DNA from: Stereocaulon alpinum | Taxonomy: Eukaryota > Ascomycota > Lecanoromycetes > Lecanorales > Stereocaulaceae | NCBI GenBank assembly: GCA_018257865.1 | Contig: JAEUBA010000032.1 | Location: 124,001-188,000 of the forward strand | Reading direction: 5' to 3' | DNA: 64,000 nt | In this document: positions 10,853 to 22,374 of the stretch, in pieces | Layout: each line of letters opens with the position of its first letter | Position numbering within the stretch: position 1 is the stretch's first letter | Program-made: the position numbers and the translations under genes | Notes under the pieces: generated by a model | Told to the model about the DNA's origin: nothing | Databases searched by the model: none | What the model saw: the letters and a program-made list of their open reading frames with translations, nothing else

Positions 10853-11889
10853 CTCCTAACGAAGGATGGAGGTTATACCCGAAGTCCTACAGGCTTCGAA
10901 CGGACTGGGAGCTTTGGCTCTGGTATGGTTGGCGTCAGCGCTTACAGCCGGTAACACTGATGGTATGGGACGTTTGTGTTCCATCAACCCCATCACAACC
11001 GATACAAAACGGCCACGAAGGCTGAACCGGGTCGACGTCGAATAACCTCGAATTGCTGCACTAAGAGTCGAAATTATCAGTGTCCCTTGAGACGAGCATA
11101 CCGCATAGCAGGCAGTAAACACTACTTTCTGAGCGACATCATATTGACGCCCTCACACCAGAATCACTACCTCAACACATCTTTTCATCACCAACCACTA
11201 TCCACCACCAAAACAATGGCGCTCGATCGTTTTCCAGCGCCCTCATGTATCACGACCGGGTATACCCTTGCATTGGCGTTAGGGTGGTATTCAGAATCGA
11301 AACGACTTTTTATTATACACGAAGCAGGAGCGGGCGTTGAGGCTCCCTACTTTGGCCTGACCGGTGCAAGCCTACAAAGAGAGAGATAGTGGCTTTGCAG
11401 AAACGGCGGAGGAATGAAAATTCGTGTATTCTATGGCACAGGTTGAAGAAAGTGCTTCGACGAATGAGAGGGTAAGATGAGATGAAAATGAACTTGACTA
11501 TCCCATCAATCGTATTGTGAGGGTGACTCGTGCTGCGTAGGATGTGATTCTTTCCTCAAGCCTGTGAAATGCCACGGTCCGTTCGCTTTGCGCACGAATG
11601 CACAACTTCAAAGTCAAAAGTATTGGTAATATGTATCCTCTAGCCAAACCTATCTGCTTGAGCCATGGACCCCGCGTATGCATTGCTAAGATAACCAGTC
11701 GGTCGTATCATATGTCCCCAGTACCATACCATACCATACCACACCTCAATAGAACCCCAAAGCGCCCGCTACGTAGGCTAGGCAGAGCTACCTGTCCATC
11801 TCATGTAATCTTAAAGTAAAGTAAAATGCCACACGCGTACGCAAACCCCCCTATAAAAAGACGCCTTTACTTTGATTCCCCCAATCCGC
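10853..11889. other. Convergent intergenic region between MED19 and CKB1
   Basis: This 1.04 kb region contains one weak small frame (11217-11389, listed separately) and a short CCATA repeat near 11725. Otherwise it looks like 3' flanking sequence. Confidence 0.5.
11217..11389 (+). CDS. Possible small protein, 57 residues, weak
   Basis: An ATG in good fungal context (AAAACAATGGCG) opens a frame of 57 residues. It is preceded by a C/A-rich leader resembling a 5' UTR. The product (MALDRFPAPS...) matches no family I recognise and has only a weak hydrophobic patch. It could be chance. Confidence 0.22.
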
Positions 11890-13125
11890 CTACAGCCCTT
11901 CTCCCCCGCCTACCCCATTAACAGGGGTGTCTCCGACCCCCACCCTCTTTCTCGACCGCGCAGCCTTCTTCCGCCGCCCTGCTGGTGCTTCAGCGACGAT
12001 CACGGCTCCCCCACCGCCGTTGCCGTTCTCGCCTGGACCGTCTGCTTCGTCGCCGTCTTCGGTTCCGCCGAAATCTTCGTGGTGGCGTCGACTTTCTTCC
12101 AAGTCGTTCATGTCTCGAGGCCTCATCCGCAGCCATTTCATTCGCGGTCCGGTTTTCGAGCGCTCGCTTACTCTGAAGCCGTAGATACGGGGTTCGTGGA
12201 TTTTGCCGGGGCCGAGACCGGGTGCGAGGTTTGCGGTTGCGATGCCGTTTAGGTGCAATGGCTGGGGCGGTAAGGGTGGTTCTGAGGATCCGGTGGGGGT
12301 TAGAGCTAAGGAGGCGTTGGCTGTGATGGGGGTGGATGTCAATGATGAGGAGCGGGAGTGTTTCGCTGGCGCTATTGATGAGTCTGCGTTTGTGGCTGTG
12401 TTTGCGTTTGTCGATGGTGAGGAGGGTGCGTAGACTGGATGTGTTGAAGCGAGGTTTAATGGATCGCCTTTTGCGCTGACGTCGAATTCGGGAAATGTCA
12501 TGAAGAAGAGGCAGCCGAATGTTGTGCCAAAGAAGGCGCCATCGACGGACTGAAAACGGCTGTTTGGAGGCGTGTAGACATCTAGGCAGGAGGGGCAGAA
12601 GAGCTTTACTGTTTCTTGACCTGGTATGTCGTTGGTGCCTACGGGGAGGACGCGGGCTTGGTTGCAGAATACTCGCGGGCAGGAGCCAAAGTGTTGGAGT
12701 TCGTATTTGTCGGCCATTTGTTGGATGCCAGGGCGGGAGGTTATGTAGCGTTGGTGGATAAGGCCGTATAGGAGCTCAGCGCTACTTTCTATCACTGATA
12801 GGTCCGAGGGCATTTTCATGTGTTTGCGATCTCGCCTGTAGGGTATTCTATCGCCGTTCTCGTCCCGCATGACTGCATCATTGTCATCGTCTTCCTCGTC
12901 CTCTTCTTCCTCTTCCTCCTCTTCTTCCTCCTCCTCTTCCTCTTCTGGCTCAACATCTAAAATCATCTCGAGTGCTTCCTTGTACATCGGCACTTGGTTT
13001 TGCAGGCCTGTAAGGTTAAAGTCGTCTTCGATGAATTCTTCGGAGACCTCGGCGAAGTATTCATGCCCGAGGAGTGAACAGAAGGATGATATCCAGGACT
13101 CGGGGGTCCCTGACGAGGTTGACAT
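11890..13125 (-). CDS. CKB1: Casein kinase II regulatory (beta) subunit
   Basis: A single exon of 411 residues. The ATG at 13125 was chosen because it gives the usual fungal N-terminus (MSTSSGTPESWISSFC); the frame extends upstream without another ATG. The Zn-binding dimerisation motif has C149, C154, C177 and C180 (CPRVFC, FCPSC). An acidic insertion with about 15 consecutive glutamates follows at about residue 61, typical of beta-1 type subunits. The SWISSFCSLLGHEYF and EEFIEDDFNLTGL segments are diagnostic. The C-terminal third is a fungal extension rich in G, S and P ending in basic residues. The protein should dimerise and assemble with CK2 alpha catalytic subunits to regulate their substrate choice and stability. 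Confidence 0.95.
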   Translation of the reverse strand: MSTSSGTPESWISSFCSLLGHEYFAEVSEEFIEDDFNLTGLQNQVPMYKEALEMILDVEPEEEEEEEEEEEEEEEDEEDDDNDAVMRDENGDRIPYRRDRKHMKMPSDLSVIESSAELLYGLIHQRYITSRPGIQQMADKYELQHFGSCPRVFCNQARVLPVGTNDIPGQETVKLFCPSCLDVYTPPNSRFQSVDGAFFGTTFGCLFFMTFPEFDVSAKGDPLNLASTHPVYAPSSPSTNANTATNADSSIAPAKHSRSSSLTSTPITANASLALTPTGSSEPPLPPQPLHLNGIATANLAPGLGPGKIHEPRIYGFRVSERSKTGPRMKWLRMRPRDMNDLEESRRHHEDFGGTEDGDEADGPGENGNGGGGAVIVAEAPAGRRKKAARSRKRVGVGDTPVNGVGGGEGL

Positions 13126-14131
13126 GACGGATGTAGTTGTACGAGTGACTGAGAGGGTCGACCCGGATGCGCCAGGCGAGGCGAGGTTGAGGTCCTCCAG
13201 CCGTGGGACCAAGGACAAGGCCCCGTTGGCAGACACCGTGAAGGTTGGCGCCGGAGCCTTGGGTATTCGGTATAGATTCCTAGCCGGAAGTCTTCTGAGG
13301 TCCTGATATAGCTAGTGCGACGGTGTTCCTTCCTCGAAAGTTTTTATAGCCGTGTGTGGGACTCGGTATCGGCGAGTTCAGATGGCTAGAGGAGTTGTGT
13401 TCGGCAAGGTAGTGAATATTCGAACGAGTGACTGCAATGGTGGATGGAGTACGGTGTCGTGCGGGCAAGATGCATCATCGGCGCAGCACGGTAATCCAGA
13501 TCATGAGATAAGATCGAGTGCTATCGTGGCTGCCTTAGGGACCGTACTGAATTGCTGGGTAAGCTGTTGCGATTCAGGTTTCCGGGGCCGTCAGAGCATA
13601 GCCCACCCAATAAATTAATTAGGGAGTCAGTGATATATTCAGAGGGACCCGTTGGTATTCATTCGAAGATTTCAGAATTGGTGAAAGCAACGAATTGGCT
13701 TCTATGAGTTCGTCATGTGCCAGGGCCGGCAGAAGATGGGCTGAATGTTTGATACTTAGAGTACTCAGTAGTGGGGTTTCGAGGAGCGGCCGCTAACGTT
13801 TAGACGCGCCGTCGCTTAGAACCTGCCTTATCAAGCTTGAAATCAGAAATGCTACGATATACTTTGGGAACGGCTTGCGGGTGATAAGAAAAGGTCTTCA
13901 TGGAGATTTGAGAGCTTGTCTAATAGGCAAGTGAGCTTTCGCCAATGCGAGTCTAAGATGTTTTACCAACAAACCTTGTTAGATCGTACCTCAAAGAGCT
14001 GAAGCCTTGGAGCTTGACACTGACAAGGAATGTCGAATTTGCCAGCTTCTCTCATCATACACGTAGAACCTAGTTGACATGCCTGTATCTACCCTATATA
14101 CTGAAGCAAGGTATCCGAGCAAAGTCGCAGA
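13126..14131. other. Intergenic region upstream of CKB1
   Basis: About 1 kb between CKB1 and the 3' end of the Zn2Cys6 gene. A TATAAAA-like string on the minus strand lies near 13344. No coding frame with family resemblance was seen. Confidence 0.5.
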
Positions 14132-16564
14132 CTAGAAAAGATTCCCAACAATCTTCGAAAACTCCCCGTCACTGCCATATGCACCACTAAATCCCTCGGC
14201 ACCAGAAGTAACCTCACCCTGAGAGACAAAGCCATTCACACCATCCAAAGTCTGACCGCCTGCTTGAGCAAACATGTTGTTCCCGTAGCCCCCGGCTTTC
14301 TCAAAAAGATGCGTCAATTCACGGCTCATTTGCTGCCCGTCCATTGGGCTACTACCAGTAGACGATGGGTCCTGTAATTGCGGGAAGGCCGCCATTTCAT
14401 CAACCTGGTGGCCGGCTAAGCCAGCCATGGCAACAGCCGCTGAGGAATGAGGATCGTTTGGGGTAGTCAGTGCTTGCCGTGAAATGACACCGAGTTTTGG
14501 GCCAACAACCTTTAGATGCTTGACCGTCTTCCAGAGACGCTTCGAAATGTATGATTTCGCGCCGAAGCCTTTTACGAGGTCGAGAGCCATGTAAAACTCG
14601 TTCTTGACCTGGTGGCTAAACTCCACTGGCGCATGAGCGACAGCGAGAAAGAGCACGGCGAGCGCGGAGACGAGGAAGTAGTTGAAGCAGACTTGCCCGG
14701 TGCGGTAGATGTCGGAAGTTTCATTAAGACGAGTCAACACTCTGATGGTGTCTTTGGCTACGTCGACTGCTGTTTGAGCATAACGTCTATGTTCCATGAT
14801 GTTTGTAGCTGAGTATAAGACGGGCCGGTATATCAGAATACGCATATGGTTTGTTCGCAGATAGAGGATAACCTGCAGTCGGCGTTGACCTCGACTTGTG
14901 ACGTTTATCTCCATAAGGTTGTCGAGATGGAATTTTAGACTGTCCGGTATAGAAGCATTCCACTGCATTATCTGGTAATCTAAGTAGTCAATGCCGTCCT
15001 TTTTGATGTCACCACCTAAACCCTCGAACGTAGTTGACTGCCACACTTTCGAAGATATGCGACTATACGAGATCATGGCGGTTAAGTAGGGGGAATCATC
15101 CTGAATTGTTAGCGTATGTAGTGGCTGACTATAGCACTTGCGCTTACCGGCTCAGGTAATGAAGGATCGATGTCCAAATCTTGCACGGCAAACGGCATAC
15201 CCGTGCCCATACTCCATCGACGATCTAACACATAGATGGACCAGAAGAGTTTGGTGGCCCATGAACGTTCTTCGTCATTGGCAAAGTTCTTCACAAGATT
15301 TTGTCGGCGATGTAAACCAATTTCTAAGCAAAGCCTGGAAGCAAGTCCATTGACTCGATATGCCTGGACTTCCTCATCTTGCTGGAAATGATACTCTGAC
15401 TGTAGCGAGTTTAGTAAATCCATGACGTCTATGGAACACATCCCACATACCACAAGTACTAAAAGTATCAGTCCTTTAACTTCGACTGGGCTTGACAATC
15501 TGCCTTCAAAAGCTTCTCGACAGCTCTCATAAAGCTCCTTTCCTAGATTGCTCTGTCCTTCTCCCTGAACGATCAATGCAGTAGCAAGCACCATTTTCAA
15601 AATGTTGACATCGTTGTTAGCAAGCCTATCCGGGCCTGGCATGTATGGATTTATCAGGCCAGTTTTTGCTGCGGATTCGGTGAATGAGAACAGCATGTTT
15701 GTTTGGCCAATAGTCTTCTCTATGTCGATTATTGGATACATGATTCCCATCTCTTCCTCGTAAACCCGACAAAGCCTGATCGCCTCGTCCCTCCCGATCT
15801 TCCAAAGAGGATCCTTGTTCGGATGCATTCCCATAGGAGCCGTAGGAGCTCGTAGCTGTTGCGGCGAGCCTCTTGGAGTTGTTTCGCCGTTGTTGAACAC
15901 CCCTTCGTCCTGTAGCTCAGGCGCAGTGATCCCCATGGTTTGTAGACTCGAGCGAGCGACGTCGAAACTGAACTGAGAGCTTGTAGGGCCCTGAAATGGG
16001 GGTTGGCTGCCGCGAGAGTGCGAAGGTGAAATTGCATTCCGCGCATACGGCCCGGGTACGTCTGACTGAGCGAGGGAGGGATGTATTGGGTATCCATCTG
16101 GGCCATTGTTGGGAGGAGGGAATCCTTGGCCATTGCGCAGCGCGTCAAGATTCGCCCAAAGTGTGTTGATCTGGTCTTGTAGAGATTGAATATGTGCGTT
16201 CATCTGCCTGTACTCTTCCGAATCCTTGAAGTCGGGTCCCAGGCCATTAGGAGCGTATATACACTCCAAGGACAGATTACCGCAGCGCTGGCATGGCGTC
16301 TGGCCATTGCATTTGATCTTGCGTCGTTTGCACTCGTTGCTACGTTGACATGTTCATCAGTTATGCACGAGCTAGAGAATCCTGCGCAACGAGGACATAC
16401 CAAGCAATGCTAATGTATCGATTTCTTTTCGCTCTCGATGAGGGAGGGCCCTCCGGTGTGTCTTCTCCACTCTTCCTCTTGTCACCGGTTTGTGGCCTCG
16501 GATGAGGCGTGTTGTTGGCGTTGTAGTAAGGTCCAGCGGAATTCTGCTGAAGGTCTGGATCCAT
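14132..16564 (-). CDS. Zn2Cys6 fungal transcription factor with fungal-specific regulatory domain
   Basis: Three exons (16564-16401, 16339-15148, 15100-14132) encode 774 residues. Intron 1 (16340-16400, GTATGT...ACGTAG) splits the zinc cluster; splicing yields CNECKRRKIKCNGQTPCQRC and a final Cys, a CX2CX6CX5CX2CX6C cluster at C55-C81. Intron 2 (15101-15147) is 47 bases with CGCTAAC and TTCAG. A short coiled coil follows the cluster (residues about 90-115), then a fungal transcription-factor domain (GLASRLCLEIGLHRR, WSIYVLDRRWSMGTGMPFAV). Such proteins bind paired CGG half-sites and regulate metabolic genes. The regulon is unknown; no obvious target cluster lies alongside. Confidence 0.92.
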
Positions 16565-17499
16565 GCCGTGAGAGCGGTATCAAAGCCGCGACTGTGGACA
16601 TGTGCGAGCGGAAGTCGACCGCAAAATGGAGTCACGGAAAATGTTGGACTTTGCCAAGACATTTCAGCGCTAACGACTTGGACCCCAGATCATGCGGGTC
16701 CTCTACGGTACAATACAACGCATATGAATTGGTCCATATGACTGTTAGGGAACTACCTTAATCTTGATTAGATTTTGGCACGTCATTAGGGCTACTTTCT
16801 CCATGATGCGATCTTCAGTGGCCTAACAAATGCGCGAATTCTCTACCTGGGTTTGCTAGGTATCGAGCATTCAATGTGCCTTGATGGTTTGGACTTGATT
16901 GAGATTGGATACTAAATTGACCGTAGTATACATCCTCCGCTGCTTAGCCATAGGTTCAGATATCAGTTGACAAATCGATCGCAACTTTCGGAAAGCTTGT
17001 CTTGAGCTCATATTATGCGGGAGATCGTTTCTATGCATGTACATTGTACTGCAGACAAGACGTTAGACGGTGAGTGAAGGGAACAGAAAACATGTATCGC
17101 AAACCTCGAGCATTCTGAGCTTCTGTATCAACAGGTTCCATGCTCCTGATAGGATTATAGATACGCAAGTTCCTACTGACCTGCACTCGCAAATAGGTCA
17201 GTCCGGCGTAATCAACATCGTAGCTGGCACCTCAAGCACGCCGTGCGTCCATTCCCCTCGTGGCGGAAGAACGTAAGGCGCCTCGCTTGGTACTTGAAGC
17301 TTATGATGAGAGTTGTGTGCAATTGATGCAGACACCCTAGCACATTCATATGGATGGCCAGTATTCTTGCCGAGATTCGTGCGGGGTAACTGATCGGAGA
17401 TCGAGAGCGCGCTGCTCTAGAGTATTCTATGATGGTCAATGGAGCCTTGTACTGTTACCAGACTTTGCAGCGTGGACATCGATTTAATATCGAAGGCTC
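16565..17499. other. Intergenic, promoter of the Zn2Cys6 gene and flanking DNA
   Basis: About 0.9 kb with no convincing frame. The first few hundred bases should hold the Zn2Cys6 gene promoter. Confidence 0.45.
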
Positions 17500-19111
17500 A
17501 CGAAATCTCATTTTTGTGGTAGAACATGCTTCCTATTCTTTGCCTTTCTGATTTGGCGGTACACGTCAAAGTCTCCCCTGTTCCTCGGGCACCATTCTGT
17601 CTTCATATGCAATTCCATTCCGGTCCTCTTCCTCCACATTGTCCATAATGTCTCTCTAAGAGCCATCGTCCTCAGAAGAAGTGCCCCCCTCGCCGTCTAG
17701 AGCAAGTTTCGTGTGGTCATCCGTGGCCAATGTGTCAATCGCCACGCCTTATCGACTCGGTCGTCTTGGTAGACAACATACTCTTGTACCTTTGTTCTAG
17801 TGACAAGTGATAAGTAGTCCTATTCAATACATACTGATCCTTCCAGTACATTGGGTCCATGTGGAAGTGCTTGGAATAGGCCGCGTTTCTCGTAGCCATC
17901 GATAGTGCAGCCATTTCGAGTTCATAGCAACCATTGATGGTGCAATCACGCTTACACTAGTTATCGAAGGTGTTGAGGTCACTGCCATGCGTCTGCTGTT
18001 TCTCAGAGTCGCAACCAATTTGATCAGCAAAGATGTGAGGGCGAGTGATAGTCTTCACTTGGTGCTTTAGGGCCCTCACAGGAGAGTGGACACCGGTAAG
18101 GTTGCCCAACCTCAATTTCAGGTAATTAGAATGGAATTCATCGTGTCATTCGGGTTCCACCACTCATCGTCAGGCAGCAGGCGCCTATTGACAGGAGCGA
18201 CACTCCCATGGTGACGTAACAGCTCCAGCTCTGTCATCTTCAGTCAAAATCATACCGTCGTAGATGCCCAATCCACGCTCATCATCGTATCCAAGCCCGA
18301 GACTGTGGAAGCCATCATCAGCGTTCGCATCCGTGCCTCGGATCTTGTTTCGTGAATGGAAAGGTCAAGTGTAAACGAATCGCAAATACAGCTAATCGGC
18401 AATCTTTGGGAGAAGGTCTGAACCGCCTTTAGTCGAACATTTAAGTGGCGGCAACCAGCTTGGGACCAGACGTACTTAGATTATACTGAGCAGTCAGTCA
18501 TCTGGTAGGAGTGCTCCGAAGCAACGACAGCGTCGAAGCAGCACATGATCCCACAGAGATTGATATGGTGATGCTGATAAGAGAGCAGTTGCCGGGAGTG
18601 GCGTAGGTAGCCTCGAAACACTGGCTTGAGTCATAATCCTCTTATCACGCAGGCTCATTGTTGGTGCAAGATGTCTGGCTGGTAGATATTGACGTTCTAG
18701 ATGCGCTTTAGCTCCTTGGCCGGCCATGCGTTGGCAGCTGATAGACAGAGGCCCTACCATGCAGGACGGCGTAAGTATGCCCGGACGTCTTATGCTGACA
18801 TCCTTATTCACCGCTCGTAACATGCACGGGACTTGCCCGTTCATCTTCGGTACCCACCTGTGACTATTTCTTGTCCAGTTTCAGACGTACAGGATGACTT
18901 TTCACCAATGATTCGAACGCTTCGGCGCCGACCCTTGACTAATACAGAATTCGCGCAGGTCTACTGTCGCAGTCATCTTACCATTATGCCGCAGAGTGCA
19001 GTGTAGACATTGACCACTTCGACAATCAAAAGTCAAATTGATCGACCCAGGTGCAGTCCTAATTTTAATGGGATCTGGGTACCTTTGAGCGCTTGACGGT
19101 GTTATGGACAA
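17500..19111 (-). pseudogene. Decayed coding region, family unknown
   Basis: Protein-like runs appear on the minus strand in shifting frames, interrupted by stops. Examples are ELEMAALSMATRNAAYSKHF then MDPMYWKDQYVLNR (about 17830-17925), FHSLGLGYDDERGLGIYDGM (about 18250-18320) and LALDGEGGTSSEDDG (about 17665-17710). A 69-codon frame at 18902-19111 contains a Cys-containing segment (CRSGQCLHC). The pattern suggests a gene or two that lost function some time ago. I do not recognise the family; unidentified introns could account for some of the interruptions. Confidence 0.35.
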
Positions 19112-19572
19112 GCCTTGGTGCGTACTGTCAGATCATCATAAATTGCATCGCGGTATGATCCTATTCCCTGACGACCTTCAAGGTTTGCCAATACAGTACG
19201 TAGGGTTTCTTTCAGCGGCCATCTGCCCTATCGGGAGGCCCTCGTTCGGGCTCGCATTACGGTAGGGTGCATTAAGGAGTTTTAGGCGAACCTCGTAAGG
19301 CGAAGCGCATGACCATTGCGATCTGGACCGCGTTCAGCTATACTTTACTTTCAGCCCCCAATAATAAGGCGACCAACACCGCAGGATTCGACCCCACTCC
19401 AACCAACTAAACCGACTGTCTAGCAAAGCTGAAGAGAACACGCAATTATGCGCCGGATCGGGAGACAGAGACACTGTCTGTGAACAGGACTTTCTTCATC
19501 CTTAGCTGACCTCCGTCGTCACAAAGTGTACAGAGTCAACAGTATATCGGCTCCACACCGCCTTTGCATAAC
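19112..19572. other. Intergenic, promoter of the charged-protein gene
   Basis: About 460 bases upstream of the ATG at 19573. No repeat or frame of note was seen. Confidence 0.45.
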
Positions 19573-20658
19573 ATGGAGTGGCCTGGTGGAGATACCCCCG
19601 TGGTACTCAACACTCGTCCAGGCCAACATAGAGGGCGTCTCAACTCTGAGCATGTCATGAATCGTCAACCGATGTACTTCCAAGACGCGAATGGCATGCT
19701 CGTCCCCGCTGCTGCTGTCGTACCCGTCCATCGCTCTGCTTCAGCACGCCGCTCCGCGCAGATTGTGATTGATAATCACTTCGATCCACCTTCCCCTGTT
19801 CGCGCTCGTAGCCACCGCCGACACAGCTCCCATCACCGGGACCACCGCTACGATGATGACTATTCGTCCGACGAGCCTGAGCACAGCCCGCCCCGCCATA
19901 GAAGCAGACGAGGACATAAAAGTCCGAGTCGGAGCCCGAGTCCGTATTATGATGCCGAATACGAGAGGAAGATGAAGAAGTTGGAGGAGCTGGAGGAGAG
20001 GGAGAAAGAGGAGGCGGCACGCGAGAAGTATGAGGAAGAGCGTATCCTGAAGGAAGCGAGGAAGGCGAAAAAGAAGAAGGAGGAAGAAGAGCTTAAGAGG
20101 AAAGCTATTGAGGAGTATGAGATCAAGAAGCTCGAGGACAAGGCTAAAAAAGATAAAGAAAAGAAGGAGAAGGACGAGGAGTTTCAGAAGAGGGTAAAGG
20201 AGACTTTTGGGCAGGCAGGTTATAGTGAGGACAGCATTGAGAAGATCCTGAAGAAGGCTGAGAAGGGCGGGCACAAGAATAAGGAGAAGCAGATCGTGGA
20301 TCTAAGGAGACCAACGTTCCTTAAGGTGCATCGAAAACACATGAGCCCGGACACTTTGGACGAGTTCGATCTTCCCTGGGAATGGGACACGGTAAGTTTA
20401 GATCAGAAGTCATGACTCAAGTTCATTTGGGAGTCTGACATCTCTTCACAGCGCGACTCGAACTATATCCTTATTCAACAATGGATACCAGAGCATGAGC
20501 AGGCGGTCCTGTTCGAGCACACGCGAAAGCAGCGTGAGAGGAAGCAATTGACGGATACGACTATCGAGTTGAAGAAAGAAAGGGACAAGTTGCTTTTAGT
20601 GAGGCAGAAATCGCCGGGTAGGAAGAGGTCACCATCGCGGAATTGGATGTTTACGTGA
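19573..20658 (+). CDS. Fungal-specific RS-rich and coiled-coil protein with conserved C-terminal domain
   Basis: Two exons (19573-20391, 20452-20658) encode 341 residues. The intron (20392-20451, GTAAGT...TTCACAG) is in phase 0 and joins LPWEWDT to RDSNYILIQQWIPEHEQ. The N-terminal third is rich in R, S and H with SRSPSP-like dipeptides. The middle (about residues 130-235) is a highly charged K/E helix predicted to form a coiled coil. The last 90 residues (LRRPTFLKVHRKHMSPDTLDEFDLPWEWD) match a motif I know from many uncharacterised filamentous-ascomycete proteins. Function is unknown; RS-like dipeptides would suit an RNA-associated protein, but that is speculation. Confidence 0.85.
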
Positions 20659-20931
20659 TAAGTAATGAACGCCAACGCAACGGCCTATTTGGTTTGAGAA
20701 TGGGTCACCGCCCCGATGACCGTCGCGATATTAGAGTGAGAGTTGATGGCATTCGTGGTATTCCAAAAATCCTCGATCTATTCCGCGATGTATGTTTATG
20801 CAAATTTTGGGCACAGGGTTTCATTGGGTCTCCAAAAATTGCCATGAAAATTCTCCCATCAATCGAACAGCAAGATGTAACTACTGACTATCATTTCAAG
20901 CACCAAATCCAGAAGTCCAGTCTATACTTCA

Positions 20932-21904
20932 TTATGTCTCAATTACATCAACAGCATCCTTCCTCGGCGCCAAAGGCATCTCCCTCCTCACCTTTTCCAA
21001 CCCTTCCAAATCCACCTCACCAACCCCAATCACTGGCTCCCCCTGACTCGCCTCCCACTCCTCCACCCCATCAAGCTCACAAATGATCTTCCCCCACGGA
21101 TCAACAATCATACTATGCCCATAACTAACCCTCTTCCCGTTATGATTTCCAACTTGTGCTGCCGCCATCACATACGACTGGGTCTCAATCGCCCTCGCTT
21201 TCAACAGTGTCTCCCAATGTACCTTCCCCGTAGGAACCGTAAAGGCGGAGGGGTACGTAAGAATTTGAGCACCGAGATCTCGTATACGGGTTGAGAGGGT
21301 CGGAAATCGCAGATCGAAACAAATCATTAATCCCACCCTTCCCAACACCGTCTCAAACGGCCTCACTATCTCGTTGCCAGGCTCAACGCTCTTGCTCTCC
21401 CTCAGTACCGGTCCCCCTTTGATCTCGACATCAAAAAGATGTAACTTCTGATACCGCTTCGTAATCTTTCCCTCTTCATCAATCCATATTAACGTATTTC
21501 TCACGCGTTTTCCTTCTGTTGTTGGCTCGTGGATACCGACGTTGATGGGTAGTTTGTTCTGCAGCGCTTCGTGTTGGAGACCACGCACGAAGACACTGTC
21601 GGTTGTGGAGCGGCTGAGGGAGACGGTTTCAGTGGGGCTAGGGGCTATGTAGTCGCTTGCTTCGGGGAGGAAGAGGGCCTAGGGCGGCTGGGAGGGTCAA
21701 TGAAGTTACGGTGTTAGTGTTCTACATGACAGCGGACCTTTGCACCTGCAGCGACTGCTTTGCGGACGAGGATTTGGCATTGGGATAGATTGTGGGTCAT
21801 GGATGCTGTCGAGCACAGCTGGCCGACCGCCTGTGCAATTATCAGTGCATGAGCGTTCGGTAATCAGGATAAGTAGCTACTGGGTGGCTTACGGCGAGCG
21901 TCAT
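20932..21904 (-). CDS. Nitrilase-superfamily amidase, NIT-type (deaminated glutathione amidase-like)
   Basis: Three exons (21904-21893, 21830-21738, 21678-20932) encode 283 residues. Exon 1 is only 12 bases (MTLA). Intron 1 (21831-21892) has GTAAGC...TTGCACAG; intron 2 (21679-21737) starts with GTCCGC and has an ACTAACAC branch site. The catalytic triad is E41 (LFLPEASDY), K113 (YQKLHLFDV) and C155 (MICFDLRFP). The KLHLFDVE and CFDLRFP signatures place it in the Nit1/Nit2 branch, whose best-known activity is hydrolysis of deaminated glutathione in metabolite repair. Length fits the family (about 270-300). Substrate assignment within the branch is inferred. It is divergent from the golgin gene at 22375. 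Confidence 0.9.
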
Positions 21905-22374
21905 AATGGAAGAGTGACTACCAAGCAAAGTTGCAGTGTTCTATCCACGGCAACGGATGTTGAACGGATGTTGATGAAGCTCTTGGCAATTGTTGACATT
22001 GAGGGAGTGATGACGCTTGGCATTCAGCCTTATCAATGGAAGGGCTCCTTTCTTCGCGATAGCTAGCTCTCTATCATCCAACCAAAAAGCCATTATTTTA
22101 CGAGACAATTAGCAGGCAACATTAGTACTACATATTCCTTAAGGACTCCAGATCGCCTAGTCATCACTTCAAACGCCCGGCGGAGAATCTCAGCGGTAAC
22201 TTCAGCGGCACCTCTAGACGCCCTCTGCAGCGGAAAAGACGACATATGCGGCATGGCATAGTCTACAATTGCCGGCTCAACCGCTTCAAACAGCTAAAAT
22301 TAGAGTCTCCAGGTGGACATACAGCATGTCCGTGAACCACGAACCTCTCGAGCAGCTTCTATACCGCGCCTGAG
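21905..22374. promoter_or_regulatory. Divergent promoter region (amidase / TMF-like golgin)
   Basis: These 470 bases lie between two divergent start codons and should contain both promoters. No specific site was recognised. Confidence 0.45.

Noticed and set aside
11890..13236. Longer CKB1 start at 13236
   Set aside because: The first codon there is GTG; the ATG at 13125 gives the standard family N-terminus.
12869..13306. Poly-serine frame on the plus strand
   Set aside because: It is the antisense shadow of the glutamate tract in CKB1.
18902..19111. Possible cyanovirin-N-like fragment
   Set aside because: Only a loose Cys/Leu pattern; not enough conserved positions to support the family.
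19741..20274. Leucine-rich membrane-like frame on the minus strand
   Set aside because: It is the reverse complement of the K/E-rich coiled coil of the charged-protein gene.
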